Assembly (NCBI GenBank): GCA_964561115.1
Contig: CAZLOE010000008.1
Location: 1-49,387, forward strand
DNA length: 49,387 nt
Reading direction: 5' to 3'
DNA from: CAZBSE01 sp964561115
GTDB taxonomy: Bacteria > Actinomycetota > Humimicrobiia > Humimicrobiales > Humimicrobiaceae
In this document: positions 33,422 to 41,786 of the stretch, piece by piece
Layout: the number at the start of each line of letters is the position of its first letter
Position numbering within the stretch: the stretch's first letter is position 1
The notes under the pieces: generated by a model
Database searches by the model: none
The model's input: only the letters and a program-made list of their open reading frames with translations
What the model was told of the DNA's origin: nothing
Position numbers and translations under genes: made by a program

Positions 33422-33979
33422 CTAATCAGCGCAGGAATAAAAATAAACTTTACCCTGAAGCATTTCAACTTCTCTGTTTGAGAGGTAATCAAATCCCTCA
33501 ATTACTGGATCGATCTGCAATATATAGATCCCTTCTTCAGTCACGGCATTGATTAGCACTTCGACAAAGGCGCTTTCACCGGGTTCCAGATCATCTGGCA
33601 GAGGTGTCCTGTTGTTCTCATATGCGCTGTTATCCACATCCTGGCCCCAGTAATGATAGCTGATCCTGACTCTGTCTTCTCCGCCTGCTCTCCAGGTAAA
33701 ATCCGAGGTGTTTTTGATTTCAATTTTTATGTAATTGTCGCTGTCGGTGCATAAAAAAGATGGTATGTAACCGTTTATTTCCGCACCGATCTCTGCATTT
33801 TCATAATCCACCTGCTCGTACAGCTCTTCCAATTCTTCAGCATCCTCTTCTGCTCCCGGAGGCGGAGTCACGTCTATTTTATCGCCGGCGGCAGGAGTGC
33901 ATGAGAAAACACTTAAGATCAAAAATATTGATATTATCCCTGCCATTAAAAAAAACAAAGCTGTTTTTTTAGATTTCAT
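33422..33979 (-). CDS. Lipoprotein with an NBR1/Ig-like domain
   Basis: A 185-residue exported protein. A basic start, one hydrophobic helix and the lipobox VFSC (C27) mark a lipoprotein signal. Then comes an acidic Pro-rich linker (about 35-60). A beta-sandwich domain follows with IKNTSDFTW, RISYHYWG, LPDDLEPGESAFVEV and EEGIYILQIDPV. This pattern (a Trp after NTS, then ExGxYxLxIDPV) resembles NBR1-like Ig domains found in bacterial surface proteins. It would sit on the outer face of the membrane. Function is unknown; a good AAAGGT site precedes ATG 33979. Confidence 0.72.
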   Translation of the reverse strand: MKSKKTALFFLMAGIISIFLILSVFSCTPAAGDKIDVTPPPGAEEDAEELEELYEQVDYENAEIGAEINGYIPSFLCTDSDNYIKIEIKNTSDFTWRAGGEDRVRISYHYWGQDVDNSAYENNRTPLPDDLEPGESAFVEVLINAVTEEGIYILQIDPVIEGFDYLSNREVEMLQGKVYFYSCAD

Positions 33980-34123
33980 ATTACCTTTTACCCCGCTTTT
34001 TATAATCTAATTAAATAATTTTCAGATAGCTTATTATAAATTAATTCTTTTAATTTTTGAATAAAAGAAACAAAATATATATAATGTTAAGTGATTATTT
34101 TTATATTAACTCAAGAGGTAATA

Positions 34124-34513
34124 ATGACATCATTAGAAATAGTAGGCCTGGTTGCAATAATTTTAATCTCCGCTTTAGCTGTTGTTGGGATAATCATTGC
34201 CATACCTTTATTTAAATTAATAAACAGGATCAAGGCTATGGCAGGTAAGCTTGATGAAAGCCTGATCCCGCTTGTTGAGAAGTTGAATGATACTGTAGAC
34301 AGTCTGAATGTGGAAGTAAGTTCAATTGCAGATCTTACCCAGAGTATCAGCTCAATAGTGGAGCAGCTTGAAAAAATAATAAGGCTGGCAAGGATCTTAA
34401 TAACCAGTCCTTTAGTTAAAATAATAAGTGCTTCAGCCGGATTGATAAGCGGTCTTTCAAAGACTGATGCTGAAGGTAAAGAAGAAGAGGAGGAGGAAGA
34501 AGAAAAAGAATGA
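34124..34513 (+). CDS. DUF948-type membrane protein
   Basis: A 129-residue protein: one N-terminal membrane helix (IVGLVAIILISALAVVG), then a long amphipathic coiled coil and an acidic tail of Glu repeats. It fits the DUF948/YtxG general-stress protein family. ATG 34124 is chosen because AGAGGT precedes it; an upstream ATG at 34091 lacks a site and would bury the helix. Its stop overlaps the YtxH start by four bases (ATGA). In Bacillus the YtxG and YtxH genes are also adjacent, which supports both calls. Confidence 0.82.
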   Translation: MTSLEIVGLVAIILISALAVVGIIIAIPLFKLINRIKAMAGKLDESLIPLVEKLNDTVDSLNVEVSSIADLTQSISSIVEQLEKIIRLARILITSPLVKIISASAGLISGLSKTDAEGKEEEEEEEEKE

Positions 34514-34917
34514 ATGATAAAAAAGAGGAAGAAAGAAGTGGAAGCAGCTTTACTGATATATTAATAACACTGGCAGTCGGTTTATCTGTAGGTTTTGTAG
34601 TAGGAATATTATTTGCACCCAAATCCGGAAAAGAGACCAGAAAGGAAATAAAGGAAAAAAGTGAGGAGGTCATTAAGAAAGGCCGGGAAAGCCTGGGTAC
34701 AGTAGCCGAGAAGACAAAGGAATACGTGGAGAAAGGCAAGGGCAAACTGGCAGAGCTTAGAGACATAAGTGAAGAATTTATTGGAAAAGGGAAAGAAAAG
34801 ATTTCCGATATTTCCAAGGTCTTGAGTTCAAAATCCAGCGATACGGGCCAAAAAGTAAAAAAAGTGATGAAAAAGGGAAAAGCTGCTGCAAAAAAAGTTG
34901 AAGAAGAGCTTTCATAG
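34510..34917 (+). CDS. YtxH-domain protein
   Basis: A 135-residue protein with a short N-terminal polar segment, one membrane helix ending in the YtxH signature VGILFAPKSGKETRK, and a long Lys/Glu-rich coiled coil. Such proteins are envelope stress proteins of Gram-positive bacteria with no known biochemical activity. It is translationally coupled to the DUF948 gene and followed by tldD after 17 bp, so the four genes may be one unit. Confidence 0.88.
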   Translation: MNDKKEEERSGSSFTDILITLAVGLSVGFVVGILFAPKSGKETRKEIKEKSEEVIKKGRESLGTVAEKTKEYVEKGKGKLAELRDISEEFIGKGKEKISDISKVLSSKSSDTGQKVKKVMKKGKAAAKKVEEELS

Positions 34918-34934
34918 ACAGGAATTAGACTATA

Positions 34935-36320
34935 TTGATCGGAAGCAAACTCACCAAAAAGATTTTAAACACCTTACTTAAAAACGGTGCTGATTTTTCA
35001 GAAATCTTTGTACAAAAAAAGATTTCCGGCATACTGCGTCTGGACGACAGCAAAATCGATAACTCAAGCAGCGGTTACGAGCTGGGCTGCGGGCTTAGAT
35101 TATGGGCTGGCGACAGCACCTTTTATGCCTATGTAGATTCACTCCAAAAAGAAAAATTACTGGACGCAGCTAAGGTACTAAGTTCTGCAGTAAATGGGAG
35201 CAGTTCTTTAAAAGTCATGGATCTCACCAGCGCTGAAAGCTCCTACCACACTGATATAAAAAAGTTCCCTGAACGGATCAGCCAGGATACAAAAAAAGAT
35301 ATTTTGGAATCGGCTGACAGGAAATCCAGGGATTTCAGCCCCTATATCATCCAGGTCACAGCTAATCTTTCAGATGTTACCGAAGAAGTATATATTGCAA
35401 ATTCCAATGGAATATCCTCTTATGAGGAAAAAGTGAAGACCTTTCTTGGAATAAATGCGGTAGCCAAAAAGAAAACAGAGGTAAGGACCGGATATAAATC
35501 ACTGGCAAAGACAAGCGGTTATGAAATATTTGATATAAAGAGTCCCGAAAAAGTAGCTCTGGAGGCTGCTGAAATCGCAGTAAAGATGCTCGATGCAGTA
35601 GGTGCCCCGGCAGGAGAGCTTCCGGTAGTCATAGGGCCGGCATTCGGAGGTGTTATTTTTCATGAGGCATGCGGCCACGGGCTGGAAGCTGATGCGGTAA
35701 TGAAGGATGCCTCAGTCTTTAAGGGACAGATTGGAAAGAAGATTGCCAGTGATATAGTGACCGCAGCAGACGATTCTACAATTAAATACCTTTGGGGTTC
35801 ATATAAGTTCGATGGGGAGGGATGCCCCTCTTCAAAAACAGTACTCATAAAGGATGGAATACTTACAAGCTATATTTATGATCTCAGAACATCCGTGAAA
35901 TTGAAGGCAAAGCAGACAGGTAACGGAAGAAGGCAGTCCTTCAGAGATGTCCCTATTCCAAGGATGAGTAATACCTATATAGCAAATGGAAAACAGGATA
36001 AAAGTTCAATTATAAAATCCGTAAACAGAGGTATCTATGCCAAAGAATTCGCCGGAGGCCAGGTCGACCCTGCCACGGGGGATTTCGTGTTTGGAATAAG
36101 CGAGGGTTATCTGATAGAGAACGGTAAAATCAGTTTTCCCATAAAGGGTGCGACTCTTATAGGAAACGGACTGGCTATACTGAAAAAGATCGAAGCGGTG
36201 GGAAACGATCTGGATTTTGCTCCCGGCATCTGCGGAAAGAACGGCCAGGCTGTATCCAATGAGGTAGGCCAGCCTACCATAAAAGTAAGCAGGATGACTG
36301 TTGGAGGGACAGGGAGCTAA
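34935..36320 (+). CDS. tldD: TldD metalloprotease subunit
   Basis: A 461-residue TldD. The HExxxH motif HEACGHGLEAD begins at H243 and gives the zinc ligands, with a third ligand expected near PGICGKNGQ at the C-terminus. TldD and TldE form a heterodimer that trims unfolded peptides and modified peptide precursors, for example in microcin B17 maturation and CcdA breakdown. The start is TTG 34935 with AGGAA upstream. tldE begins 1 bp after the stop. No RiPP precursor gene was seen nearby. Confidence 0.94.
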   Translation: MIGSKLTKKILNTLLKNGADFSEIFVQKKISGILRLDDSKIDNSSSGYELGCGLRLWAGDSTFYAYVDSLQKEKLLDAAKVLSSAVNGSSSLKVMDLTSAESSYHTDIKKFPERISQDTKKDILESADRKSRDFSPYIIQVTANLSDVTEEVYIANSNGISSYEEKVKTFLGINAVAKKKTEVRTGYKSLAKTSGYEIFDIKSPEKVALEAAEIAVKMLDAVGAPAGELPVVIGPAFGGVIFHEACGHGLEADAVMKDASVFKGQIGKKIASDIVTAADDSTIKYLWGSYKFDGEGCPSSKTVLIKDGILTSYIYDLRTSVKLKAKQTGNGRRQSFRDVPIPRMSNTYIANGKQDKSSIIKSVNRGIYAKEFAGGQVDPATGDFVFGISEGYLIENGKISFPIKGATLIGNGLAILKKIEAVGNDLDFAPGICGKNGQAVSNEVGQPTIKVSRMTVGGTGS

Positions 36321-36321
36321 A

Positions 36322-37722
36322 ATGCAGAATAAAAAGAGCGATAAGATCAAAGACAGCAAGTTGCTAAAGATATGCAGAGATACAGCAGCCAGGATAGGCA
36401 GTCAAAGCGTAGATGAATTTGAGATTTTTTCGGCAGGTTCGGTAGAAACCGAAATAGAGATTTTCAACGGTAAAGTAGAAACGCTTTCATTCTCGGATTC
36501 AATTGGCCTGGGGATCAGGATCTTTAAGGACAGGTCAATAGGATATGCATATACTTCTGTGCTTGACACTGGTAGTATTGAAGACTGTATTGAAAAGGCG
36601 GTATCCAACTCTAAAATCACCAAAAAAGAGGATTATAATTATCTTCCGAGGGAAGAAGAATTTAAGTTTAAGGAAAAACTTATAGATGAAAGTGTACTCT
36701 TCAGGGAAGATATGCTCAAACTGAGTACCAGAGACAAGGTTGCCCTGGCAAAAGAGCTTGAGAAACTTACCAAGAGTAAAGACAAAAGGATCGTAAGTAT
36801 TAATAACGTCACATACAGTGACGGCATTTATGAGACAGCCATACTTAATTCAGCCGGATTGTGTGATAAATACAGGGCCACTTCGTGTTTTATTTATGCG
36901 GCTGCCATTTCCAGGCAGGGCAAGGACACTTCAACGGGTGATTTTTTTGACTACGGCAGGGCTGCCTCTGATATGGATCTGGAGAAGGTGGCAAAAACTG
37001 CAGCCAGCCGGTCTGTTTCAGTATTGGGAGGGAAGAAAATAAAGTCCGGCCGGGTCGATCTTCTTCTGGATCCTGTTGTCTCATCACAGTTTTTGGGGGT
37101 CATTTCAGGAAGCCTGACAGCTGATACGGTGCAGAAGGGAAAGTCGCTTTTTAAGGGAAAGATAGGCAAGAAAATATTTTCTATTGATGTAGATATATTT
37201 GACGACGGGACTCTGCCTTCAGGGCTTGCTTCAAAACCCTTTGACGGGGAAGGAGTCACCAAAGGAAAAACTCATGTATTTGAAAAGGGTTATCTTAAGA
37301 CTTATCTGTATAATACCTATACTGCAAGAAAGGATAAGACCCTGTCCACAGGAAATGCAGTAAGAGCTTCTTACCGTTCGACTCCCATAGTGGGTACTTC
37401 AAACTTCTATCTTAAACCTTCTAATACCGGCTTTGATAAGCTTCTTGCCGGTATCGACAGGGGATTTTATGTCATGGATATAATAGGACTTCATTCGGGA
37501 GTAAATCCCATTTCCGGGCAGATGAGCGTGGGAGCCAAGGGAATATGGATCGAAAAGGGAAATCTCAAATATCCGGTAAAAGAAGTCACCATTGCCACAG
37601 ATATCTTAAGTTTCTGCAGGAGTATAAAAAAAGTAGGAAAGGACCTTCTATTTTTACCCTGGGGCGGATATACTGGCAGCCCCTCAATGGTGGTAAGGGA
37701 TATAATGGTCGGCGGCAGGTAA
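36322..37722 (+). CDS. pmbA: TldE/PmbA metalloprotease subunit
   Basis: A 466-residue TldE, the non-catalytic partner of TldD, lacking HExxxH as expected. Typical elements are EIEIFNGKVETLSFSDS, GLGIRIFKDRSIGYAYTS, LLDPVVSSQFL and the closing YTGSPSMVVRDIMVGG. ATG 36322 is used because AGGGAG lies just before it, and it starts 1 bp after the tldD stop. It ends 10 bp from the convergent COG2426 gene. Confidence 0.93.
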   Translation: MQNKKSDKIKDSKLLKICRDTAARIGSQSVDEFEIFSAGSVETEIEIFNGKVETLSFSDSIGLGIRIFKDRSIGYAYTSVLDTGSIEDCIEKAVSNSKITKKEDYNYLPREEEFKFKEKLIDESVLFREDMLKLSTRDKVALAKELEKLTKSKDKRIVSINNVTYSDGIYETAILNSAGLCDKYRATSCFIYAAAISRQGKDTSTGDFFDYGRAASDMDLEKVAKTAASRSVSVLGGKKIKSGRVDLLLDPVVSSQFLGVISGSLTADTVQKGKSLFKGKIGKKIFSIDVDIFDDGTLPSGLASKPFDGEGVTKGKTHVFEKGYLKTYLYNTYTARKDKTLSTGNAVRASYRSTPIVGTSNFYLKPSNTGFDKLLAGIDRGFYVMDIIGLHSGVNPISGQMSVGAKGIWIEKGNLKYPVKEVTIATDILSFCRSIKKVGKDLLFLPWGGYTGSPSMVVRDIMVGGR

Positions 37723-37732
37723 TTTTTTATCA

Positions 37733-38233
37733 TTAACCTGCGATGATGAATTTCACGTAACCCACTGTCTTGCATATTATGGTCACAATTATACCAGCGA
37801 TCAGTACTCCTATGAATATATGAAGGAGTGCTTTTTTACGCGGTATACCAAAAACAAAGGCGATCAGTGCTCCGGTCCATCCACCGGTGACCGGTAAGGG
37901 TATTCCTACAAAACTGACCAGGGCAATACTCTCATATTTTTCAAATCTTTTGGAATGACGTCTCCTGGTATAGCCGAACAGCCAATTGAAAAATCTTCTT
38001 GCCGGTCTGAATCTGCTCATTAAAAATTTTGATACCGGTTCCAGGATCCAAAGTATGGCAATGACAGGAATCATGTTTCCGATGACCGATATTATATAGG
38101 TCTCAAAAATATTCATCCCGTATGTCCCCAGCGCAATGGGTATTGATGCACGAAGTTCTCCGATGGGAGTCATAGCGGTAAAGAAGGTAGCTATTCTGGG
38201 AGAAATATATTCTAAGAAATTAGCAAAATCCAT
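37733..38233 (-). CDS. COG2426 small membrane protein (putative multidrug export type)
   Basis: A 166-residue membrane protein with about four helices and the family motifs MTPIGELRASIPIAL and GIPLPVTGGWTGALIAF. The family (PF06695) was named as small multidrug exporters, but it is related to the DedA/VTT fold and its role is uncertain; lipid handling is possible. It is divergent from uppP, another lipid-linked envelope gene, with 86 bp between them. No clear ribosome site is visible. Confidence 0.82.
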   Translation of the reverse strand: MDFANFLEYISPRIATFFTAMTPIGELRASIPIALGTYGMNIFETYIISVIGNMIPVIAILWILEPVSKFLMSRFRPARRFFNWLFGYTRRRHSKRFEKYESIALVSFVGIPLPVTGGWTGALIAFVFGIPRKKALLHIFIGVLIAGIIVTIICKTVGYVKFIIAG

Positions 38234-38319
38234 ATCTATTTTTTATTTTTAATTGTTTTATGCTATATTTAGAAACTAATTATATATTTATTAAATAAAA
38301 ATTTTATTCATTATATAAG

Positions 38320-39264
38320 TTGAGTATTTTACAGTCAATCGTTTTAGGAATAATCCAGGGTATTACTGAATTTTTCCCCATAAGCAGCTCTGGTCATCTG
38401 GTGGTCTTTCCATATTTTTTCAACTGGGATTATATACCTCTTTACTTTACGGTCACGGTTCATTTTGCCACGCTTGCTGCAGTTGTCACAGTTTTTTACC
38501 GGGAGATCTACAGGATAATAAAAGCGGTGGTGCTGGGCATATTCATAAGGAAAATAAGGAGTTCGGATGATTTTAAGATAGGTGTCTTTATTATAATAGC
38601 AAGCATTCCGGCTGCGGTTGCAGGATTTTTCCTGGATGATTACGTAGAAGGTTTTTTTACCAGGCCGCTCATCGTAGCTGTGTTTTTGCTGGTGACTGCA
38701 CTTATCCTGTGGATAGGCGAGATAAGGGGAGCCCGTATTGAAAACAGACTGGATAAAAGCTCAGGCAACAGATCTAGTGATGATACTGGCGCAGGAGAAA
38801 AAGAAGAAAAAGAAAGAAGCGGGCTTGTGGGCAGCATCGATATTACAGGAAGGGGAACAGGCAAAGTAAGATTTAATCTCTTTATCTCCGCTATAGCCGG
38901 AATAGGACAGGCGCTGGCTATTTTACCCGGTATTTCAAGGTCTGGAGCCACCATCTCATTTGCCAGGTTTTTCGGTATAAAGAGAAGTGATGCGGTCAAA
39001 TTTTCATTTTTACTCTCAATTCCCGTAATTCTTGGTTCCTTTATATATGAACTTTCAAGATCTTATAGTATCATATCAGCTGGAGGCAGGCCTGCGGTAT
39101 TAAGTCTTACGGCAGGATTTATATGTGCCTATATTTCGGGGTTTTTTGCTATAAAATTCCTGGTTTATTTTGCCAAAAGAAAAAATTTAAATGTTTTTGC
39201 TGTATACTGTGTCTGTCTTTCAGCAGCAATTTTTATTTTTTATTTAATAAATAAATTTATCTAA
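38320..39264 (+). CDS. uppP: Undecaprenyl-diphosphate phosphatase (UppP/BacA) with a hydrophilic insertion
   Basis: A 314-residue membrane phosphatase that recycles undecaprenyl diphosphate for cell-wall synthesis. The catalytic motifs TEFFPISSSGHL (residues 16-27) and PGISRSGATIS (203-213) are present. Residues about 137-183 form a charged Ser/Gly/Glu-rich stretch rarely this long in the family, whose members are usually near 265-280 residues. It lies between membrane helices in the loop before the second motif. The start is TTG 38320 without a strong ribosome site. The RmlA-like gene begins about 20 bp after its stop. Confidence 0.93.
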   Translation: MSILQSIVLGIIQGITEFFPISSSGHLVVFPYFFNWDYIPLYFTVTVHFATLAAVVTVFYREIYRIIKAVVLGIFIRKIRSSDDFKIGVFIIIASIPAAVAGFFLDDYVEGFFTRPLIVAVFLLVTALILWIGEIRGARIENRLDKSSGNRSSDDTGAGEKEEKERSGLVGSIDITGRGTGKVRFNLFISAIAGIGQALAILPGISRSGATISFARFFGIKRSDAVKFSFLLSIPVILGSFIYELSRSYSIISAGGRPAVLSLTAGFICAYISGFFAIKFLVYFAKRKNLNVFAVYCVCLSAAIFIFYLINKFI

Positions 39265-39285
39265 AGGAGTGTGAGTATACAAGTC

Positions 39286-40014
39286 ATGAAGGGTGTTATA
39301 CTAGCAGGCGGTCTGGGTACACGGCTTATGCCCTGTACCAAAGTGACCAACAAGCATCTGCTGCCGGTCTATGATAAGCCGATGATCTATTATCCTCTTA
39401 AGACTCTGGTGGGAGCGGGGCTGAGTGACATAATGATCGTCACTGGAGGTAATAATGCGGGAGATTTTCTGAGGCTTCTGGGCAACGGCAGCGAGTTCGG
39501 CCTTAAGGATATAAGTTATACCTATCAGGAGGGAGAAGGAGGAATAGCAGATGCTCTCAAACTGGCCGAGGATTTTGCAGATAATGACAAAATAGCGGTG
39601 ATGCTCGGTGACAATGTAATAGAGAGTGATATCACAGGCGCGGTAAAAGAATTTAACAGGCAGGAAAAGGGTGCAAAAATCTTTTTAAAGGAAGTGGATA
39701 ATCCGGAAAGGTTCGGCGTTGCTGAAATAAAAGACGGCAGAGTAATAAATATTGCAGAAAAACCCGAAAAGCCGGCAAGCAGGTATGCAGTCGTAGGGAT
39801 CTATATGTATGACAATGATGTATTTGAGATCATAAGATCGCTCAAACCCTCGGATAGAGGCGAGCTTGAAATAACAGATGTCAATAACGAGTATATAAAA
39901 AGAGGTACCATGGCTTATTCAATACTGGAAGGCTGGTGGACAGATGCAGGAACCTCTTTTGAATCACTGTTCAGGGCAAGCAGTCTGGTAAGAGAAGGAA
40001 TAGAAGGCAGCTAA
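39286..40014 (+). CDS. RmlA-type sugar nucleotidyltransferase
   Basis: A 242-residue nucleotidyltransferase of the short glucose-1-phosphate thymidylyltransferase type. It has GVILAGGLGTRLMPCT, then KHLLPVYDKPMIYYPL, VMLGDNVIES, and GWWTDAGTSFES near the end. It would make dTDP- or UDP-sugars for envelope glycans; no rfbB, C or D gene is near, so the sugar is open. ATG 39286 fits the family start, with AAAGGAGTGTGAG upstream; GTG 39271 is in frame but lies only 1 bp after the GGAG. Confidence 0.9.
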   Translation: MKGVILAGGLGTRLMPCTKVTNKHLLPVYDKPMIYYPLKTLVGAGLSDIMIVTGGNNAGDFLRLLGNGSEFGLKDISYTYQEGEGGIADALKLAEDFADNDKIAVMLGDNVIESDITGAVKEFNRQEKGAKIFLKEVDNPERFGVAEIKDGRVINIAEKPEKPASRYAVVGIYMYDNDVFEIIRSLKPSDRGELEITDVNNEYIKRGTMAYSILEGWWTDAGTSFESLFRASSLVREGIEGS

Positions 40015-40036
40015 AGATTTTCGCAGCTAAAAACTT

Positions 40037-40246
40037 TCAGGTGCGGTATATTTCTGTTGATTTGCAGTAGAAGCACCTTTTAATATGATGAGTGTTTTTG
40101 TAATCGCTGTCCGATGTTTTGATAGCCCAGGTAAGAGAATCTGTACCATTTTCATCATCTGAATTCTGGTATATGATAGCATTTCCTTCTTCCTTCACCG
40201 CGCCAATAAATTTGTATGTGTTTCCACATTTCAGACATTTATACAT
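40037..40246 (-). CDS. Small zinc-ribbon protein
   Basis: A 69-residue protein with CLKCG at residues 4-8 and CFYC (58-61), likely one zinc ribbon. Between them is a polar, acidic region. AAGGAG lies 6 bp before ATG 40246, a strong site that supports a real gene. It is not recognised as a named family and may be a nucleic-acid or partner-binding protein. It is transcribed toward the RmlA-like gene. Confidence 0.65.
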   Translation of the reverse strand: MYKCLKCGNTYKFIGAVKEEGNAIIYQNSDDENGTDSLTWAIKTSDSDYKNTHHIKRCFYCKSTEIYRT

Positions 40247-40577
40247 TTAATCTCCTTAATAAATACCAGTTATTATAAGATATTATAATATATTGTAATA
40301 TAAAATCAATACATATTATATAAATTTTAAGTAAAATCAAATAATCTATAGTTTTTTTTAATATAATACGGTAATAGTAAATGTATTTGACTAAAGAAAA
40401 TAGCTCTGATAATATCAATTNNNNNNNNNNNNNNNNNNNNNNNNNNNNNNNNNNNNNNNNNNNNNNNNNNNNNNNNNNNNNNNNNNNNNNNNNNNNNNNN
40501 NNNNNNNNNNNNNNNNNNNNATAGAGATGATTGAATATCTGTGATCTTTATAAAAACAATATAATTAAGAAGGGAGA
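40247..40577. other. Intergenic region containing the assembly gap
   Basis: Very A+T-rich sequence before and after the gap. No gene is visible in the 174 bp to its left or the 57 bp to its right. A near TATAAT-like stretch (AATATAATT) lies about 20 bp before the trxA start and could be part of its promoter. Confidence 0.5.
40421..40520. other. Scaffold gap of exactly 100 N
   Basis: One hundred N's, the conventional size for a gap of unknown length. Missing sequence may contain genes; the two flanks need not be adjacent in the chromosome. Confidence 0.98.
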
Positions 40578-40907
40578 ATGATGCCTGAATCTATTGGTCA
40601 ATTAACTGATTCAAATTTTGAAAGTGAAGTATTAAGTTCAGAAAAGCCGGTCCTGGTGGATTTCTGGGCGGTATGGTGCGGTCCCTGTAAGATGGTCGAG
40701 CCGGAGCTTGAAAAACTGGCAGAAGAGAAAAGTGAGGAGCTGAGAATCGGAAGGCTGAATGTGGATGACAACAGGGATATCGCTGTGAAATACGGGATTA
40801 CCGCCATTCCGACAATGATCTTATTTAAAAAAGGGCAGGTAGTCAAAAAGCTTATCGGCGTCATGCCCAAAGATAAGATATTAACCGAGATATCTCAATT
40901 TTTATAA
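40578..40907 (+). CDS. trxA: Thioredoxin
   Basis: A 109-residue thioredoxin with the active site WCGPCK (W33, C34, C37), the buried Asp in VDFWA and the cis-proline in AIPTM. It reduces protein disulfides in the cytoplasm. AGGGAG lies close before ATG 40578 (ATG 40581 is equally possible). The DUF72 gene begins 4 bp after the stop. Confidence 0.96.
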   Translation: MMPESIGQLTDSNFESEVLSSEKPVLVDFWAVWCGPCKMVEPELEKLAEEKSEELRIGRLNVDDNRDIAVKYGITAIPTMILFKKGQVVKKLIGVMPKDKILTEISQFL

Positions 40908-40911
40908 TTTA

Positions 40912-41712
40912 ATGGGAAGTATTCTTGTCGGTACTTCGGGTTACAGTTATGCCGACTGGATCGGCAGCTTTTATCCTGAAGATATTGAAAAAAAAGATCA
41001 GCTTACCTACTACAGCAGAGAGTTCAATACAGTTGAAATAAATTTTACCTACTACAGTCTGCCGCACCCCCGGATATTTGAAAATATGTCAAAGAAGGTG
41101 ACCGGGGATTTTGTTTTTTCGGTAAAGGCCCACAGCAGTATTACCCATACCAGAGATATCAAGGAAGATGAAATTTTAAAGTTTACAGATTCACTTTCAC
41201 CGCTTGCCTCCCAGAACAGGCTGGGCCCGATCCTCCTCCAGTTTCCCTGGGCTTTTAAATTCAGCCGCAGCAATCTGGATTACCTGAGCAGAGTCAGGGA
41301 GATTTTCAGCGGCCTTGAACTGTGCGCGGAGTTCAGAAATTCAAGCTGGCTCGGTGATGCTACCATTAATCATCTTAAAAGCCTTGATATGGGGTTCTGC
41401 AATGTAGATGAACCTGGGCTTGAAGGTCTGCTTCCTCCTACCAGCATAGCTACAAGCAGCACGGGGTATATAAGGTTTCACGGCAGAAACAGCTCCAACT
41501 GGTGGCGGCCCAAACAGTCATATATGAGGTACGATTATCTCTACAATGCGGAAGAGCTCGGTGAATGGGTGCCCAGGGTAAGAGAGGTAACAGCAAATAC
41601 CGAAAAGACCTTCATATATTTTAACAATCACTATAAGGCCCAGGCAGTAAGATCGGCAAAGATCCTTCAGGGCCTTATGGAAGATAGTGATAATTCCACT
41701 TCACAAAACTAA
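40912..41712 (+). CDS. DUF72-family TIM-barrel protein
   Basis: A 266-residue protein of the DUF72/YecE family with GTSGYSYADWIGSFYP at the start, EFNTVEINFTYY, VKAHSSITH, LGPILLQFPW and YIRFHGRN. The fold is a TIM barrel related to endonuclease IV-type proteins, with a likely metal or phosphate site; the function is unknown. It follows trxA by 4 bp and precedes ileS by 74 bp. Confidence 0.9.
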   Translation: MGSILVGTSGYSYADWIGSFYPEDIEKKDQLTYYSREFNTVEINFTYYSLPHPRIFENMSKKVTGDFVFSVKAHSSITHTRDIKEDEILKFTDSLSPLASQNRLGPILLQFPWAFKFSRSNLDYLSRVREIFSGLELCAEFRNSSWLGDATINHLKSLDMGFCNVDEPGLEGLLPPTSIATSSTGYIRFHGRNSSNWWRPKQSYMRYDYLYNAEELGEWVPRVREVTANTEKTFIYFNNHYKAQAVRSAKILQGLMEDSDNSTSQN

Positions 41713-41786
41713 TCTAATTATATAAAATCTATTAAACAGTTTTGAGGACAGTGATTTATTAACTAAAAAATAAAGGCTGATAGTTT

